This document shows positions 50,181 through 60,033 of a DNA stretch of 64,000 bases, piece after piece. The notes below the pieces were generated by a model. It saw nothing but the letters and a program-made list of their open reading frames with translations, was not told the DNA's origin and did not search any database. Positions within the stretch are counted from its first letter, which is position 1. Every line of letters starts with the position of its first letter. The stretch is taken from the NCBI RefSeq assembly GCF_900168685.1, contig NZ_FVZN01000014.1:1364001-1428000 (forward strand), written 5' to 3'. This DNA comes from Solibacillus isronensis. Lineage in GTDB: Bacteria > Bacillota > Bacilli > Bacillales_A > Planococcaceae. Both the position numbers and the translations under genes were made by a program.

Positions 50181-51344
50181 TTGAATATCCAACCGTCTAA
50201 AAAAATGTCCTTATTTGTGCCGGCTATATTTGGGGACTTAAAAAAACATGCTAAATTGCAAGAGCAAAAAGGAACGGAACTCATTGATTTAAGCCTTGGG
50301 AGCCCTGATATTGCTCCGGCAGAGACTTTACGCCAAAAAATGTCTGAGCTTACGGCACTCTCGTCTTCTTACGGCTATACTTTAACGGGTATTCAAACAT
50401 TCAATGAAGCGGTATGTCGCTATTATAAACGAGTAAACAATGTTGAGTTAGATCCGGAAACTGAAGTTGTCCAAACAATTGGCTCACAGGAAGGTTTAGT
50501 CCATCTCCCAGTAGCGTTCTGCGATCCTGGAGATGTCGTACTTACGACAAACCCGGCATATGTCGCATATGATGCAGGGATACATTTGGCAGGTGCAACA
50601 CCTTACTATATGCCACTAACAAAGGAAAATCAGTATTTGCCGGATTTAACAGCCATTCCGGAAGAGATTCGCCAAAAAGCAAAATTACTAATTTTAAACT
50701 TGCCGGGTAACCCGGTACCAGCCATGCCATCAATCGCGTATTTTGAAGAAGTTGTGGCATTCGCGAAAAAGTATAATATTATCGTTCTGCATGATGCGGC
50801 CTATTCCGAATTTTACTTTAAAGGAGATGCGCCAATCAGCTTCCTTGCGACACCAGGTGCGAAGGAAGTCGGTCTGGAAATTAACTCTTTATCGAAAAGC
50901 TTCAGTCTTGCTGGTACTCGTATTGCCTACATAGTTGGAAATGCACAATTAGTCGGGATTATGAAACAGCTGAAGTCGAACTTGGATTTTGGTATTTTCG
51001 AACCGATTCAGCAAGTAGCTGCTTTAGCGTTGGATAATGCCGAGCAAGTTACGAGTGTACTGAGAGAAACCTTCTCTGTCCGTCATAAAACACTTATGGA
51101 AGGCTTAACATCAATCGGCTGGGAAGTTGCGCCGAGTGATGGCGGGATGTTTGTTTGGGCAAAATATCCTTATGATATAAAATGTATCGACTTTGCCTAT
51201 AAAGCAATCGAACAAACTGGTGTCGTTATGGTGCCGGGTACGGTGTTTGGCACAGCCGGTGAAGGCTATATGCGTCTCGCATTAGTGCAGCCGGTTGAAA
51301 AGCTCCAGGAAGCCGTTAAACGACTATCCACAATAAAACTATAA
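50181..51344 (+). CDS. Class I/II aminotransferase, LL-DAP aminotransferase-like
   Basis: A 387-residue PLP enzyme of aminotransferase fold type I. Features are LIDLSLGSPDIAPAETL, the YGYTLTGIQTFNEAV region, QTIGSQEGLVHLPVAF, LNLPGNPVPAMPS, the LHDAAYSEF Asp contact, and the PLP Lys in NSLSKSFSLAGTRIAY. The C-terminus carries GMFVWAKYP and YMRLALVQ with the carboxylate-binding Arg. Sequence flavour fits LL-diaminopimelate-like or YugH-like aminotransferases; the amino donor is not certain. The start is TTG with AAGGAG about 9 bases upstream. It faces the Spo0M-like gene over a shared terminator. Confidence 0.88.
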   Translation: MNIQPSKKMSLFVPAIFGDLKKHAKLQEQKGTELIDLSLGSPDIAPAETLRQKMSELTALSSSYGYTLTGIQTFNEAVCRYYKRVNNVELDPETEVVQTIGSQEGLVHLPVAFCDPGDVVLTTNPAYVAYDAGIHLAGATPYYMPLTKENQYLPDLTAIPEEIRQKAKLLILNLPGNPVPAMPSIAYFEEVVAFAKKYNIIVLHDAAYSEFYFKGDAPISFLATPGAKEVGLEINSLSKSFSLAGTRIAYIVGNAQLVGIMKQLKSNLDFGIFEPIQQVAALALDNAEQVTSVLRETFSVRHKTLMEGLTSIGWEVAPSDGGMFVWAKYPYDIKCIDFAYKAIEQTGVVMVPGTVFGTAGEGYMRLALVQPVEKLQEAVKRLSTIKL

Positions 51345-51346
51345 AT

Positions 51347-51386
51347 AAAAAGGCGTTGCTGTATGTAAGTATCAGCAACGCCTTTT
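51347..51386. terminator. Bidirectional terminator
   Basis: The stem AAAAGGCGTTGCT / AGCAACGCCTTTT lies between two convergent genes and suits both. Confidence 0.9.
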
Positions 51387-51389
51387 CTT

Positions 51390-51782
51390 TTATTCAATGG
51401 CGCTATATGAAATAACACCTTGCTCTTCGATAGCGACTCCATCTAAAAATACAACGGTCGTTTGCAAAATGAGCTGCTCATCTTTTCCGCATACCCAGCG
51501 CTCATCTGGAATAATCTCAAATGGAATAATTTCGCCATCTTTTGATCGGATCCCACCCACTAGCTGAAACGAGTGTTTCCCGACGATTGTTAATTCGCCA
51601 TCCAATTCTTCACAAAGAACTAATAATGAAATGTAATCGATTTTATCCTCTTCGTCTTCAGTAAGGTTTGTCACATAAACGGACCCGTTTAATATGTCCC
51701 CTTCTACAAGCTCTGTCTTTTCAATGACAGTCTCAACCTTTACGCCATTCTCTTCTAGTGATGTTAGCCATTTGCTTAACAT
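51390..51782 (-). CDS. Spo0M-like (sporulation control) protein, short form
   Basis: A 130-residue protein with the first arrestin-like half of Spo0M: KVETVIEKTELVEGDILNGSVYV, IDYISLLVLCEEL, then HSFQLVGG and IIPFEIIPDERW. B. subtilis Spo0M is about twice this length and modulates sporulation and cell-envelope behaviour; this copy keeps one beta-sandwich and no C-terminal half. Whether it is a natural short paralogue or shortened cannot be decided. The ISL3 element is inserted 49 bp upstream of the start and may have cut off the original promoter. Confidence 0.75.
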   Translation of the reverse strand: MLSKWLTSLEENGVKVETVIEKTELVEGDILNGSVYVTNLTEDEEDKIDYISLLVLCEELDGELTIVGKHSFQLVGGIRSKDGEIIPFEIIPDERWVCGKDEQLILQTTVVFLDGVAIEEQGVISYSAIE

Positions 51783-51822
51783 GTATACTCCTCCATTTAA
51801 ATATGTAATTGGTAAAAGATTT

Positions 51823-51830
51823 TAAAAAGG
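51823..51830. repeat. Target-site duplication, left copy
   Basis: TAAAAAGG, identical to 53203-53210 on the other side of the insertion sequence. Eight bp is the usual ISL3 duplication. Confidence 0.93.
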
Positions 51831-53202
51831 GGTTCTAAATCAAATGTTGGGGTGAAATTATTCTAAACAGATTTCATCCCACATGACCACCCAAATTTTT
51901 ATACTTCAAATTTAATAAAATCTTTGCCTTAAAGTGATCGAAACGTCTGAATCCATATGCATTCCGTTTCATCACTTTTGTTTTATTATTAATGCCTTCT
52001 AAGAAGCCATTTGAATAACCAAATGTAAAGCTATTTAAGATTTCTGTCTGCCAATTTTTAAATGTCTGAATCGCACGTTTAAATGCAGGAATCCCTGATT
52101 CTTCAACTTGTTTGTAGAACTGAAATAGTCCCTCTTTAATCTTTGATACATCGGTTTCTTTTTTTGCCTGATCAAACCATTCACAGTAGCTTTGTTTTAG
52201 ATGATACGCTGCTTTTAAAATAGGAGACATCTCTGTATAGCGGGTTAAATAAAATTGATCCGTTTCTTTCAGCTTTTCTGGACGTTTATAGAGCACATGC
52301 CGCATTCTTTTACACTTTTTCCGGTCGTATTCGTGCCAGTCCTTTTGAACTTCTCGACGAACCGAATCTAGTGCCCAATAAATATAACGACAGTAATGAA
52401 AGCGATCTGCCACAATGACCGGTCTACCTAAAGACTGGCGGACCGCTGATTTAAAGGAAGGGCTCATATCCATCACCACGATTTCCACTTCACTTCCGTA
52501 ACGCTTCAAATAATCTTTAATCGTTTCTTTTCGGCGGTTTGGCAAAATATCGATCGGTTCTTTGGTTTCGGCATTCGCTATAATTAATTGATATTTTCCT
52601 GCGTCGGTATCGCCTTTATATTCATCAATCGCAATCGCTTTCGGCAATTGAACACCTTGGACCATTTCTTTATGCACCATTTTCTTAAAGCGACGAATTA
52701 CGGTTGTGCTAGAGGTACCCGTAACCTCCGCTGCTTCTTTAAATGTCTTCGCTTTAATTGCGCGAATGCTTAACGCTTGATTCGCTTCTTTTGTAAAACG
52801 CTGATACCGCTCAATAAAGGATGCTTTTTCAGCGAAGCGCTTTCCACAACCGCATGCATAACGACGGCGCTTATAAAAGATTACGGTCATTCGCTCAAAC
52901 CATTTTAAGTGCTTAATTTTTTGAATCCGGTAATCATGTACTTTCGTAGTCCATTGTTGGCAGGCTGGGCATTGATGTGCCTGACGGGGAAGTTCAATCG
53001 AAATTGCCATACCCATCTCTAACTCTTCAATTTTTGTAATTTCTACATCTTTTAATCCTGGGATATTCATGTTAAAATTCATACAGCACAAATCACCTTT
53101 CTATTGCTTGTTTCTCGACAATTCAAGTATATAAAAAAGTGTGATTTTGTGCTTTTTTTAGTTGTGAAATTGTTTGAATACCCCAACAAATATTATAGAA
53201 CC
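51831..53202 (-). mobile_element. ISL3-family insertion sequence (complete)
   Basis: A 1372-bp element. The left end GGTTCTAAATCAAATGTT (then GGGGT) and the right end, read inward, GGTTCTATAATATTTGTT (then GGGGT) are 23-bp imperfect inverted repeats. An 8-bp target duplication TAAAAAGG flanks it on both sides, so insertion is recent and ends are intact. It contains one transposase gene on the minus strand. It sits between the terminator of the AI-2E-type gene and the spo0M-like gene. Confidence 0.95.
51874..53082 (-). CDS. ISL3-family transposase
   Basis: A 402-residue transposase. The N-terminal zinc-finger region has CPACQQW and CGCGKRF. A helix-turn-helix follows (IKAKTFKEAAEVTGTSSTTVIRR). 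The DDE catalytic residues are seen in AIDEYKGD, VVMDMSPSF and the final E in YSNGFLEGINNKTKVMKR. The frame is intact. An ATG at 53080-53082 is used; an alternative TTG start three codons upstream would sit too close to the AAAGGTG site. It cuts and joins the IS ends described above. Confidence 0.93.
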   Translation of the reverse strand: MNFNMNIPGLKDVEITKIEELEMGMAISIELPRQAHQCPACQQWTTKVHDYRIQKIKHLKWFERMTVIFYKRRRYACGCGKRFAEKASFIERYQRFTKEANQALSIRAIKAKTFKEAAEVTGTSSTTVIRRFKKMVHKEMVQGVQLPKAIAIDEYKGDTDAGKYQLIIANAETKEPIDILPNRRKETIKDYLKRYGSEVEIVVMDMSPSFKSAVRQSLGRPVIVADRFHYCRYIYWALDSVRREVQKDWHEYDRKKCKRMRHVLYKRPEKLKETDQFYLTRYTEMSPILKAAYHLKQSYCEWFDQAKKETDVSKIKEGLFQFYKQVEESGIPAFKRAIQTFKNWQTEILNSFTFGYSNGFLEGINNKTKVMKRNAYGFRRFDHFKAKILLNLKYKNLGGHVG

Positions 53203-53210
53203 TAAAAAGG
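53203..53210. repeat. Target-site duplication, right copy
   Basis: TAAAAAGG, matching 51823-51830. Confidence 0.93.
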
Positions 53211-53213
53211 GAG

Positions 53214-53242
53214 CATGTTAAAAGTTTACGCTTTTAACATAC
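53214..53242 (-). terminator. Terminator after AI-2E-type gene
   Basis: The stem ATGTTAAAAG / CTTTTAACAT is followed on the minus strand by GCTCCC and T5. The IS entered just beyond it. Confidence 0.65.
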
Positions 53243-53269
53243 CCCATCTTTACAATTTCCTGTTTAATC

Positions 53270-54499
53270 TTATTTCAATTCTTCATACAGGTTCGTCTCG
53301 TCTGACTGGAAACGATTGTAGCGTTCTTTAAAGAGTCGATACGTATGTGAAATGAGAACTTTTATTAAAGCATAACCAGGAATACCTAGCACGACACCTG
53401 GAACTCCAAATAAAGAACCAGCTGTTAATAATACAAAAATAATCGTAATAGGATGGATACTTAATGATTTACCCATAATTTGAGGGGAAATAAACTTCCC
53501 TTCGATTAATTGTACAATTGTCCATACAATAGCTAACTTTACTAACAGCCATGGTGAATTCACAATCGCGATAATTGCGGCAGGTGTCGCTGCAATGGCT
53601 GGTCCCAAATATGGAACAACACTTGTGATCATTGCGAGGAAGCCAAGTAATAAAGCATATGGCATTCCGATAATTAAAAAGCCGATTGTCATCATGACAC
53701 CAATACAAAACGATACTAAAATCTGGCCTTGTATGTAGGAGCTAATTTGCTTGTCCATATCGTGCAATACATCTCCAATTCGCTCACGCATACGTGGCGG
53801 GAATAGGAGTAAGATGAAGCGCGGCATTTTGTCGCCTTCATATAATAAATAAAATGTGATAAACGGCACAATGACCAGCGATAAAATGATGCCTGTAACT
53901 GTTGATAGGAAGCCTGTTATACCAGTAGCTACACCAGTGGCTAAACTACCTAAAGTTACTTTCACCGTTGTAATAAAACTATCTGTAAAGTCCGTTAAAA
54001 TCTGATTGTAGTCAAAGTTAATTTTTTCAAAATACTCGCTGAAATGAGAGTTATTTAAAAATGCTAATAAATCATTTGCAAGGGCCATTAAAACTACTGG
54101 GAATTCTTGTACTAAGTTAGTAAACTGATCACGTAAAAACGGAAAAACAAGTAACACAAGTAAAGTGATCAAAGCAATTACTATAATATACAAAATTAGA
54201 ATCGCCAATGCGCGCGGCACTTTCCATCTCACTAATAGCTTCAATGGCGGGCGTAATAAGTAAAACAAGATGACCCCTAGTACACCAGGTAATATGATGA
54301 CTTCAAATAATACATGTAACGGCTCGAATATAAAGGAAATTTTATCGTACACGAATACCGTACAGCCAACTAATAAGATGATCACTAATAAGAATAATAA
54401 ATTTTTACCACCTAAAAATCGAATAAATTTAGAAGAGAAAAATTTAGACGTTTCCTGGGGTAATGAATTCATTTTATTCATTTCATTTTTTCTCTCCAA
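53270..54499 (-). CDS. AI-2E family transporter
   Basis: A 409-residue membrane protein of the AI-2E (UPF0118) family, with seven or eight membrane helices and a cytosolic middle region. Family patterns are ILPGVLGVILFYLLRPP, QGQILVSFCIGVMMTIGF, ITSVVPYLGPAIAATPAAIIAI and FISPQIMGKSLSIHPI. Relatives include B. subtilis YueF/YubA; some are reported as Na/Li-H antiporters, so autoinducer-2 export is not assured. The TTG start has GAGGTGG 7 bases upstream; ATG codons at residues 7 and 10 are alternatives. Confidence 0.88.
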   Translation of the reverse strand: MERKNEMNKMNSLPQETSKFFSSKFIRFLGGKNLLFLLVIILLVGCTVFVYDKISFIFEPLHVLFEVIILPGVLGVILFYLLRPPLKLLVRWKVPRALAILILYIIVIALITLLVLLVFPFLRDQFTNLVQEFPVVLMALANDLLAFLNNSHFSEYFEKINFDYNQILTDFTDSFITTVKVTLGSLATGVATGITGFLSTVTGIILSLVIVPFITFYLLYEGDKMPRFILLLFPPRMRERIGDVLHDMDKQISSYIQGQILVSFCIGVMMTIGFLIIGMPYALLLGFLAMITSVVPYLGPAIAATPAAIIAIVNSPWLLVKLAIVWTIVQLIEGKFISPQIMGKSLSIHPITIIFVLLTAGSLFGVPGVVLGIPGYALIKVLISHTYRLFKERYNRFQSDETNLYEELK

Positions 54500-54574
54500 A
54501 AGACCACCTCAATATTTCAACAATATTTAATTTATACTTTATTTTAGCATGAATAACCAATGGACATATAACGC

Positions 54575-55513
54575 TTACTCGTTTAAATTTAAAAAATCAT
54601 GTAAAATTTGCGAATTTTTTGCCACATCGATTTCCAGTACTTCCCCAGCATGTCGGTAGTTGTTAATTTTGTAAGTACCTTCTGCTGGAATCGTCATTTT
54701 TTCAACATTGATTTCCCCGCCAGACACGGCTTTTAATGCAGTTGTCAGCTGGTCTTTGCTTGTTAAATCTGTCGTAATGTAACCCTGAGTAGCACCGATG
54801 AATTTAGGAATATTCGCTACGTTTTTCGGTGAAAATAGCTGATCCTTTAAAGCTTCAATTACTTTTTGCTGACGTGCTACACGTCCAAAATCACCTTCAG
54901 CATCACCACGGAAACGGGCATAACCGAGCAGTTCTTTACCGTTCAGGTTTTGAAGGCCTTTTTTAAGTTCCACATAGATTAATCCGCCCATATCTTTTTC
55001 AACATCCATCTCAATACCGTTTGGAGCTAATATATCAATTAGTGTTTCAAAGCTTTTAAAATCAATCATGGCATAATGGTGAATTGGTATATCGAACATA
55101 TTATTTAACGTTTCCTGAAGTAACGGAACCCCACCTAAATAATAGGCCGTATTTAGTTTATATGATTGATATCCAGGGATGTCCGCATAAATATCGCGCA
55201 TAAATGATACGAGCTTCATATCATTCGTTTTTCTGTTCCAGGAAAGCAGCATCATCGTATCGGAACGCGATTTTTCTTCACCTCGAGTATCAACACCTAA
55301 GACTAAGTAATTTTCTATAGTCGGATGATTATCATCTGGTTCAAAACCCTCTACTTCAATTTTTTTATCGCTAGCCAAATCCTTCCCCTTATTATATTGT
55401 ACATAGCTATATCCAATTACACTTAAAAGTAAAAGAAATACAACCACGAATATTACCCGGCCTTTACGCATTTTTTTCTTCCGATAGCGTGTTTGACGCG
55501 TCTGTTCTTCCAT
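54575..55513 (-). CDS. LytR-CpsA-Psr (LCP) family cell-wall polymer transferase
   Basis: A 312-residue membrane-anchored enzyme. The basic tail RYRKKKMRKGR precedes one membrane helix (VIFVVVFLLLLSVIGYSYV). The outer LCP domain has NYLVLGVDTRGEEKSRSDTMML, LVSFMRDIYADIPGYQ, KLNTAYYLGG, MIDFKSFETLID and ARFRGDAEGDFGRVARQQ, with the conserved Asp and Arg residues that bind the polyprenyl-pyrophosphate head. LCP enzymes attach teichoic acid or other polymers to peptidoglycan. It is a lone gene on the minus strand. Confidence 0.93.
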   Translation of the reverse strand: MEEQTRQTRYRKKKMRKGRVIFVVVFLLLLSVIGYSYVQYNKGKDLASDKKIEVEGFEPDDNHPTIENYLVLGVDTRGEEKSRSDTMMLLSWNRKTNDMKLVSFMRDIYADIPGYQSYKLNTAYYLGGVPLLQETLNNMFDIPIHHYAMIDFKSFETLIDILAPNGIEMDVEKDMGGLIYVELKKGLQNLNGKELLGYARFRGDAEGDFGRVARQQKVIEALKDQLFSPKNVANIPKFIGATQGYITTDLTSKDQLTTALKAVSGGEINVEKMTIPAEGTYKINNYRHAGEVLEIDVAKNSQILHDFLNLNE

Positions 55514-55798
55514 TCCTACAACTTCCTTTCTATTTCTGTGAAGTTTAGACGATTTACATTAAATTTAGTTGCAAATTACTTATAGTATACCATTTTATGC
55601 ACTTTTTCTTCCTAACTAATCAAATGTCAGCATATCTTTTTTCTTTATTTTTATTACGCGACAGAATATTATATGCTATTAAAAGATTAATAAATTGAAT
55701 GTCATTCTTATCCATGTTAGAATACAGCATATTTAACTGCTTTATTCAGGTAAAGTACTCGTTGAATATGTTTACTGGTTTATGAGGAGTGATTCAAA

Positions 55799-56320
55799 AT
55801 GGAAAAGGCAACATTTGCAGGTGGTTGTTTTTGGTGTATGGTCAAACCATTTGATCAATGGGATGGCATCGAAAAAGTAACGAGCGGTTATATGGGTGGA
55901 CATGTGGAAAACCCTACATATGAAGATGTAAAGCGTGGAGACTCTGGACATGTGGAAGTTGTCGAGATTGAATTTAACCCGGAGATTTTCAGCTATGAAA
56001 AACTATTGGATATATACTGGATGCAAATTGATCCGACAGATGCTGGCGGACAGTTCCACGATCGTGGAGAATCATACAAAACAGTGATTTTTACGCATAG
56101 CGATGAACAGTATGCGGCTGCATTGCAGTCGAAGAAAAATTTGGCGGAAAGCGGACGTTTTAAAAAGCCGATCGTAACTGAAATTAAACAGGCAGAAACT
56201 TTTTGGCCAGCAGAAGACTACCATCAAGATTATTACAAAAAAGAAGAAACACATTATAAAGAAGACCGTGCCAAATCCGGGCGCGATGAGTTTCTTGATG
56301 CTCACTGGAAAGAAAGCTAA
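55799..56320 (+). CDS. msrA: Peptide-methionine (S)-S-oxide reductase MsrA
   Basis: A 173-residue enzyme that repairs the S form of methionine sulfoxide. The active site GGCFWC (Cys10 catalytic, Cys13) and [27 protein letters not shown], and the Asp/Tyr-bearing [12 protein letters not shown] blocks are present. The C-terminus contains [12 protein letters not shown]. No msrB is fused or adjacent. The ATG at 55799 has GAGGAGTG upstream. It is convergent with the XRE-TPR regulator. Confidence 0.95.
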   Translation: MEKATFAGGCFWCMVKPFDQWDGIEKVTSGYMGGHVENPTYEDVKRGDSGHVEVVEIEFNPEIFSYEKLLDIYWMQIDPTDAGGQFHDRGESYKTVIFTHSDEQYAAALQSKKNLAESGRFKKPIVTEIKQAETFWPAEDYHQDYYKKEETHYKEDRAKSGRDEFLDAHWKES

Positions 56321-56338
56321 TCTTTCAATATAATAAAA

Positions 56339-56375
56339 AACGTACCATTCGATATTTCGAGCGGTACGTTTTTTT
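56339..56375. terminator. Bidirectional terminator between msrA and XRE-TPR gene
   Basis: The stem AACGTACC / GGTACGTT has A6 on the left and T7 on the right. Confidence 0.85.
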
Positions 56376-56390
56376 ATAGTGTTGTTAAAG

Positions 56391-57638
56391 TTAAATGAAA
56401 ATTTCATTGAAAGCTTTGTAAATAAATTTTTTGTAAATCGTCTCAGGAAAGTCTTCAACGCCATTTTTCGCGAAAATGATATCACGTTTTGCGGCAACTT
56501 CATCTTTTTCATAGTAAGAAGCTAATGCCCGTACAGCAAAGAACTGATAATATTTAGCTAAATCAATGGGATGGTGTAAGTAGTCAGGAATGGTTAAAGC
56601 AGTACCGATTTGGAGTGCTTTAGAATAGTTTTGCAATTTAAATTCCGCATACATTTCTTCACCGATGAAGATAGGATTTTTAAATAAAAATAAGTAATCC
56701 TGCAGTTTTGATTTATAAAGTTCAATTTCCGGAACGATTTGTGCGTATTTCTTTTCAACAATGTTCATATAATGCAGCTTGCTGTATAAATAGCGTACCG
56801 ATATCGATGGATCGTCAGCAAACTCTGATAAAAGCATTAATTTTTCTATGTACTCTTTACTCTTGTTAATATCCTCTTTCGCAATCGATTGAATAAACAA
56901 CAAATGATAAAAGCGGTCCATACGATAAAATATTTGCTTCTTTTTTGCCATGTTTAAGGCCTTTTGTAAATAGTGTTCAGACATTTTCGTATCATCAGCT
57001 GCTGAATAGGAAATCGTTAAATTATAGTACAAATCAAGGATTACCATCGGATCCATCATCAGCTCATATGGTTCGATACGTTTTTCTCCTTGCTTTAAAA
57101 TAGCTAATGTTTCATTGTAGTTACGCTGGTCGATCGCAGCCTGGCATAAATAAAAATAACAACGAAGCATTCGACTATATGCATGGATTTCTTCGTACTG
57201 ATCGATAAACTTCCAATATTCGTCGAGTGATTTGGCCTTGTTAATTGTACGATTCATTAAAAAATAAACTTCTCTTAAACGAATTTGTTCATAGTTCGTG
57301 CCTTGAATTTCCGATAAATAAGGTTCAATTTTTTCGATTATTTTAATCGTAAGTGATTGGAGCTCTTTAGGGTCGCGTATAAGTTTTCTACGCTCTACAT
57401 CTTCTTCGATTGTAGTATACAAGTTTCTAAGCATTGTGAGTGTCCCGTCATCCAGCAGATAATCGACATCGACATTTAATCTTTTGGCAATAAAACGGAG
57501 ACTCTCCATTGAAGGCTGTGCTTTACCGTTCTCAATTAAACTTAGCATACCTTTCGTTAAACGTTCACCTACTAACTCGGTTTGAGTTAATTTTTTCTGT
57601 TTCCTCAGCTTTTTGATGCGTTCTCCTAGTATATTCAA
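56391..57638 (-). CDS. XRE-family regulator with TPR-like repeats
   Basis: A 415-residue protein. Residues 1-65 form an XRE helix-turn-helix (LGERIKKLRKQKKLTQTELVGERLTKGMLSLIENGKAQPSMESLRFIAKRLNVDVDYLL). From about 75 to the end a series of helical TPR-like repeats follows (for example FYLCQAAIDQRNYNETLAIL, DLYYNLTISYSAADDTKMSEHYLQ, and FYRMDRFYHLLFIQSIAKED). This layout is that of RNPP-type regulators and related signal-sensing proteins, some of which bind small secreted peptides. No linked peptide gene is obvious here. It is convergent with msrA. Confidence 0.85.
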   Translation of the reverse strand: MNILGERIKKLRKQKKLTQTELVGERLTKGMLSLIENGKAQPSMESLRFIAKRLNVDVDYLLDDGTLTMLRNLYTTIEEDVERRKLIRDPKELQSLTIKIIEKIEPYLSEIQGTNYEQIRLREVYFLMNRTINKAKSLDEYWKFIDQYEEIHAYSRMLRCYFYLCQAAIDQRNYNETLAILKQGEKRIEPYELMMDPMVILDLYYNLTISYSAADDTKMSEHYLQKALNMAKKKQIFYRMDRFYHLLFIQSIAKEDINKSKEYIEKLMLLSEFADDPSISVRYLYSKLHYMNIVEKKYAQIVPEIELYKSKLQDYLFLFKNPIFIGEEMYAEFKLQNYSKALQIGTALTIPDYLHHPIDLAKYYQFFAVRALASYYEKDEVAAKRDIIFAKNGVEDFPETIYKKFIYKAFNEIFI

Positions 57639-57922
57639 TATTTCACCTACACTTCTTAACTGAATATTCTTATTAAACTATGAATACAGAATTTTTACAA
57701 TATCTTAACTTAAAGTTTAATGATTTAAACCGTAAAATAGTTAAAAAAGAATGTACTGCGCTTGGCAATACATTCCTTTAGTATAGTGAGATAGCAAATT
57801 TAATGAGTAAATTGAATTTATTCGTTAAAAAGTGTTTTTTAGAATAAACTGGATATCTTTAAAATAATTATGAAAAGTTTAATTTCGAGCAATCGTCAAC
57901 CTTGTAATTATTTAACAATACA

Positions 57923-59686
57923 TTATGAATTTGCAATAATCGCCTCAATAAAAGTTTTACCGTATTTTTCTAGTTTGCTCTCCCCTACACCGCTTACCTC
58001 TAAAAATTGTGTACTGTTTTTAGGTTTACGGACACACATATCTTTTAAAGATTTATCTGAGAAAACAACAAAAGGTGGAACTTTCTCACGATCGGCAATT
58101 TCTTTCCGTATTTTACGAAGAATTTCAAATAGAGGATCGTTTGGCTCTACTGTTGATTCAATAATACGTGCTTCTTTACGCAACACCTGTTTTTGACCAA
58201 GCAGTACTTCTTTACCTTCATCAGAAATGGACAACGTCGGAAACTGTCCATTATTTACGACAATCAGCTTTTCTGAAATTAAAAACTCGATGAAACTGGC
58301 AATCTCTTTCGCATTCATTGCACGTAAAATGCCGTATGTCGGCAACTTTTGGAAATTGAATTCAAGTACTTTCTTACTGCGCGAACCAGCCAATACTGAA
58401 GCGGTTAATTGTTTACCGAATTTTTGCCCCATTCTTACAATACAGGACAATACTTTCTGTGCATCAGTTGTTACATCCAGCTGTGGACGGTTATCTGTGC
58501 AATTCGCACATCTGCCGCAATCTTGTCCCGCCTCATCTCCAAAATATTCAATGATATAACTTTGTAAACAGCGCTCTGTATGACAGTAATCGATCATCGC
58601 ATGAAGCTTTTGCAGTTCAAAAGGAATTCGAGAGCGATCTTGTGCCTGATCTATTAAGAAACGCTGTGTTTGTTCGTCGGAAGAGCTGTAAAGCAATATA
58701 CACTCACTATCCAGTCCATCACGCCCTGCACGGCCCGCCTCCTGATAATAGCTTTCCATATTACGAGGCATATTGTAATGAAGCACATAGCGTACATTTG
58801 TTTTATTAATCCCCATTCCGAATGCATTAGTAGCGACCATTATTTGAACTTCATCATTTAAAAAGCGATTTTGTTCATATGTACGGTCTTCTTCAAACAT
58901 ACCACCATGATATTTTGCTACTGCAAAACCGGCTTTGTTCAGCATTTCATAGACGGATTCGACTGATTTTCGAGTGGCTGCGTAAATAATCCCTGCTTCA
59001 TTTTCATTTGCTTTCACATATTTTTTTATATAAGCTTCTTTGTTTTCTCCAAGTAAAACTGAAAATGATAAATTTTCACGTGCGAATCCGGTAATGAATG
59101 AATTTTCTTTTTCAATGGAAAGAAGCTGTTGAATGTCTGCACTTACCTCTTCAGTAGCCGTTGCTGTCAATGCAATAACGGTCGGTTTCTTTTTCCATAA
59201 ATGCAGCAGTTGCTGTATTGAACGGTAACTTGGACGAAAATCATGCCCCCACTGTGATATACAATGTGCTTCATCAATTGCCAATAGTGGCACATTTATT
59301 TGAGATAGTTCCATACAAAAACGCTCATTCTCCAGTCGTTCCGGTGCGATATAAAGCAATTTAATTTTACCGCTTTGAACACCATACATCACATCCTGCA
59401 CTTCTTCATAGTTTAGCGAACTATTAATATAAGCCGCTGAAATTCCGCTGGATACAAGCATATCTACCTGGTCTTTCATAAGGGAGATCAATGGTGAAAT
59501 AACAAGTGTCGTACCTTCCATACACAGTGCTGGAATCTGATAGCAAAGGGATTTACCGCCACCTGTCGGCATAATTACAAGCGTATCGTTGTTATTTAAT
59601 ACATTATCGATAATTTGGGTTTGACCAGGACGGAAAGAGTCATACCCAAAATTTGTTTTTAAATGTTGTAATGCTAGTGAAATCAT
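57923..59686 (-). CDS. recQ: ATP-dependent DNA helicase RecQ
   Basis: A 587-residue RecQ helicase. The seven motifs are present: GYDSFRPGQTQI (motif 0), VIMPTGGGKSLCYQ (I), LLAIDEAHCISQWGHDFRPSY (II with aromatic loop), ALTATAT (III), IIYAATRKSVE (IV), VATNAFGMGINKTNVRYVLHY (V) and YYQEAGRAGRDG (VI). The zinc-binding RQC cysteines are in CHTERC and CGRCANC, followed by the winged helix and an HRDC domain ending near 587. It unwinds recombination intermediates. It is longer than the short Bacillus RecS-type. Confidence 0.95.
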   Translation of the reverse strand: MISLALQHLKTNFGYDSFRPGQTQIIDNVLNNNDTLVIMPTGGGKSLCYQIPALCMEGTTLVISPLISLMKDQVDMLVSSGISAAYINSSLNYEEVQDVMYGVQSGKIKLLYIAPERLENERFCMELSQINVPLLAIDEAHCISQWGHDFRPSYRSIQQLLHLWKKKPTVIALTATATEEVSADIQQLLSIEKENSFITGFARENLSFSVLLGENKEAYIKKYVKANENEAGIIYAATRKSVESVYEMLNKAGFAVAKYHGGMFEEDRTYEQNRFLNDEVQIMVATNAFGMGINKTNVRYVLHYNMPRNMESYYQEAGRAGRDGLDSECILLYSSSDEQTQRFLIDQAQDRSRIPFELQKLHAMIDYCHTERCLQSYIIEYFGDEAGQDCGRCANCTDNRPQLDVTTDAQKVLSCIVRMGQKFGKQLTASVLAGSRSKKVLEFNFQKLPTYGILRAMNAKEIASFIEFLISEKLIVVNNGQFPTLSISDEGKEVLLGQKQVLRKEARIIESTVEPNDPLFEILRKIRKEIADREKVPPFVVFSDKSLKDMCVRKPKNSTQFLEVSGVGESKLEKYGKTFIEAIIANS

Positions 59687-60033
59687 AATCCCTCCTCAAT
59701 AACTTCAATTTCTTTATTATACATGCAAATAAAAGTTCGTAAAAGAAAGTTTAGTTTACATAATATATTTATAGAACTGTTTATATTAACTGATAAGCTT
59801 ATGTCCCCTATTTCCAATATTTTCGACATATAAAAATAGAACCCTTTCTAAATAGGCAAACAATTTATTTGCATTATTTGTTGGGTTCCTTTATTTCTTA
59901 TGAGCTTTATTTGGTAGTAAAATTTTTATAATGTAGTGTCGGATAATATGTACGATTGAATCAATAGTATTTCAAAGGGGCTATTCCCTATTGTCTTCTC
60001 TTATGAGAGATAAGGCGGTATCATTGTTGTATT
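59687..60033. other. AT-rich intergenic region upstream of recQ
   Basis: About 350 bp with no supported gene. It holds scattered AT-rich promoter-like tracts. A possible weak inverted pair GAACCC / GGGTTC (about 59840-59890) is too loose to name. Confidence 0.5.

Noticed and set aside
59838-59895. Remnant of an ISL3 element end (GAACCC...TTTGTTGGGTTC)
   Set aside because: Only short stretches agree with the inverted repeats of the IS at 51831-53202; no transposase remnant or target duplication is present.
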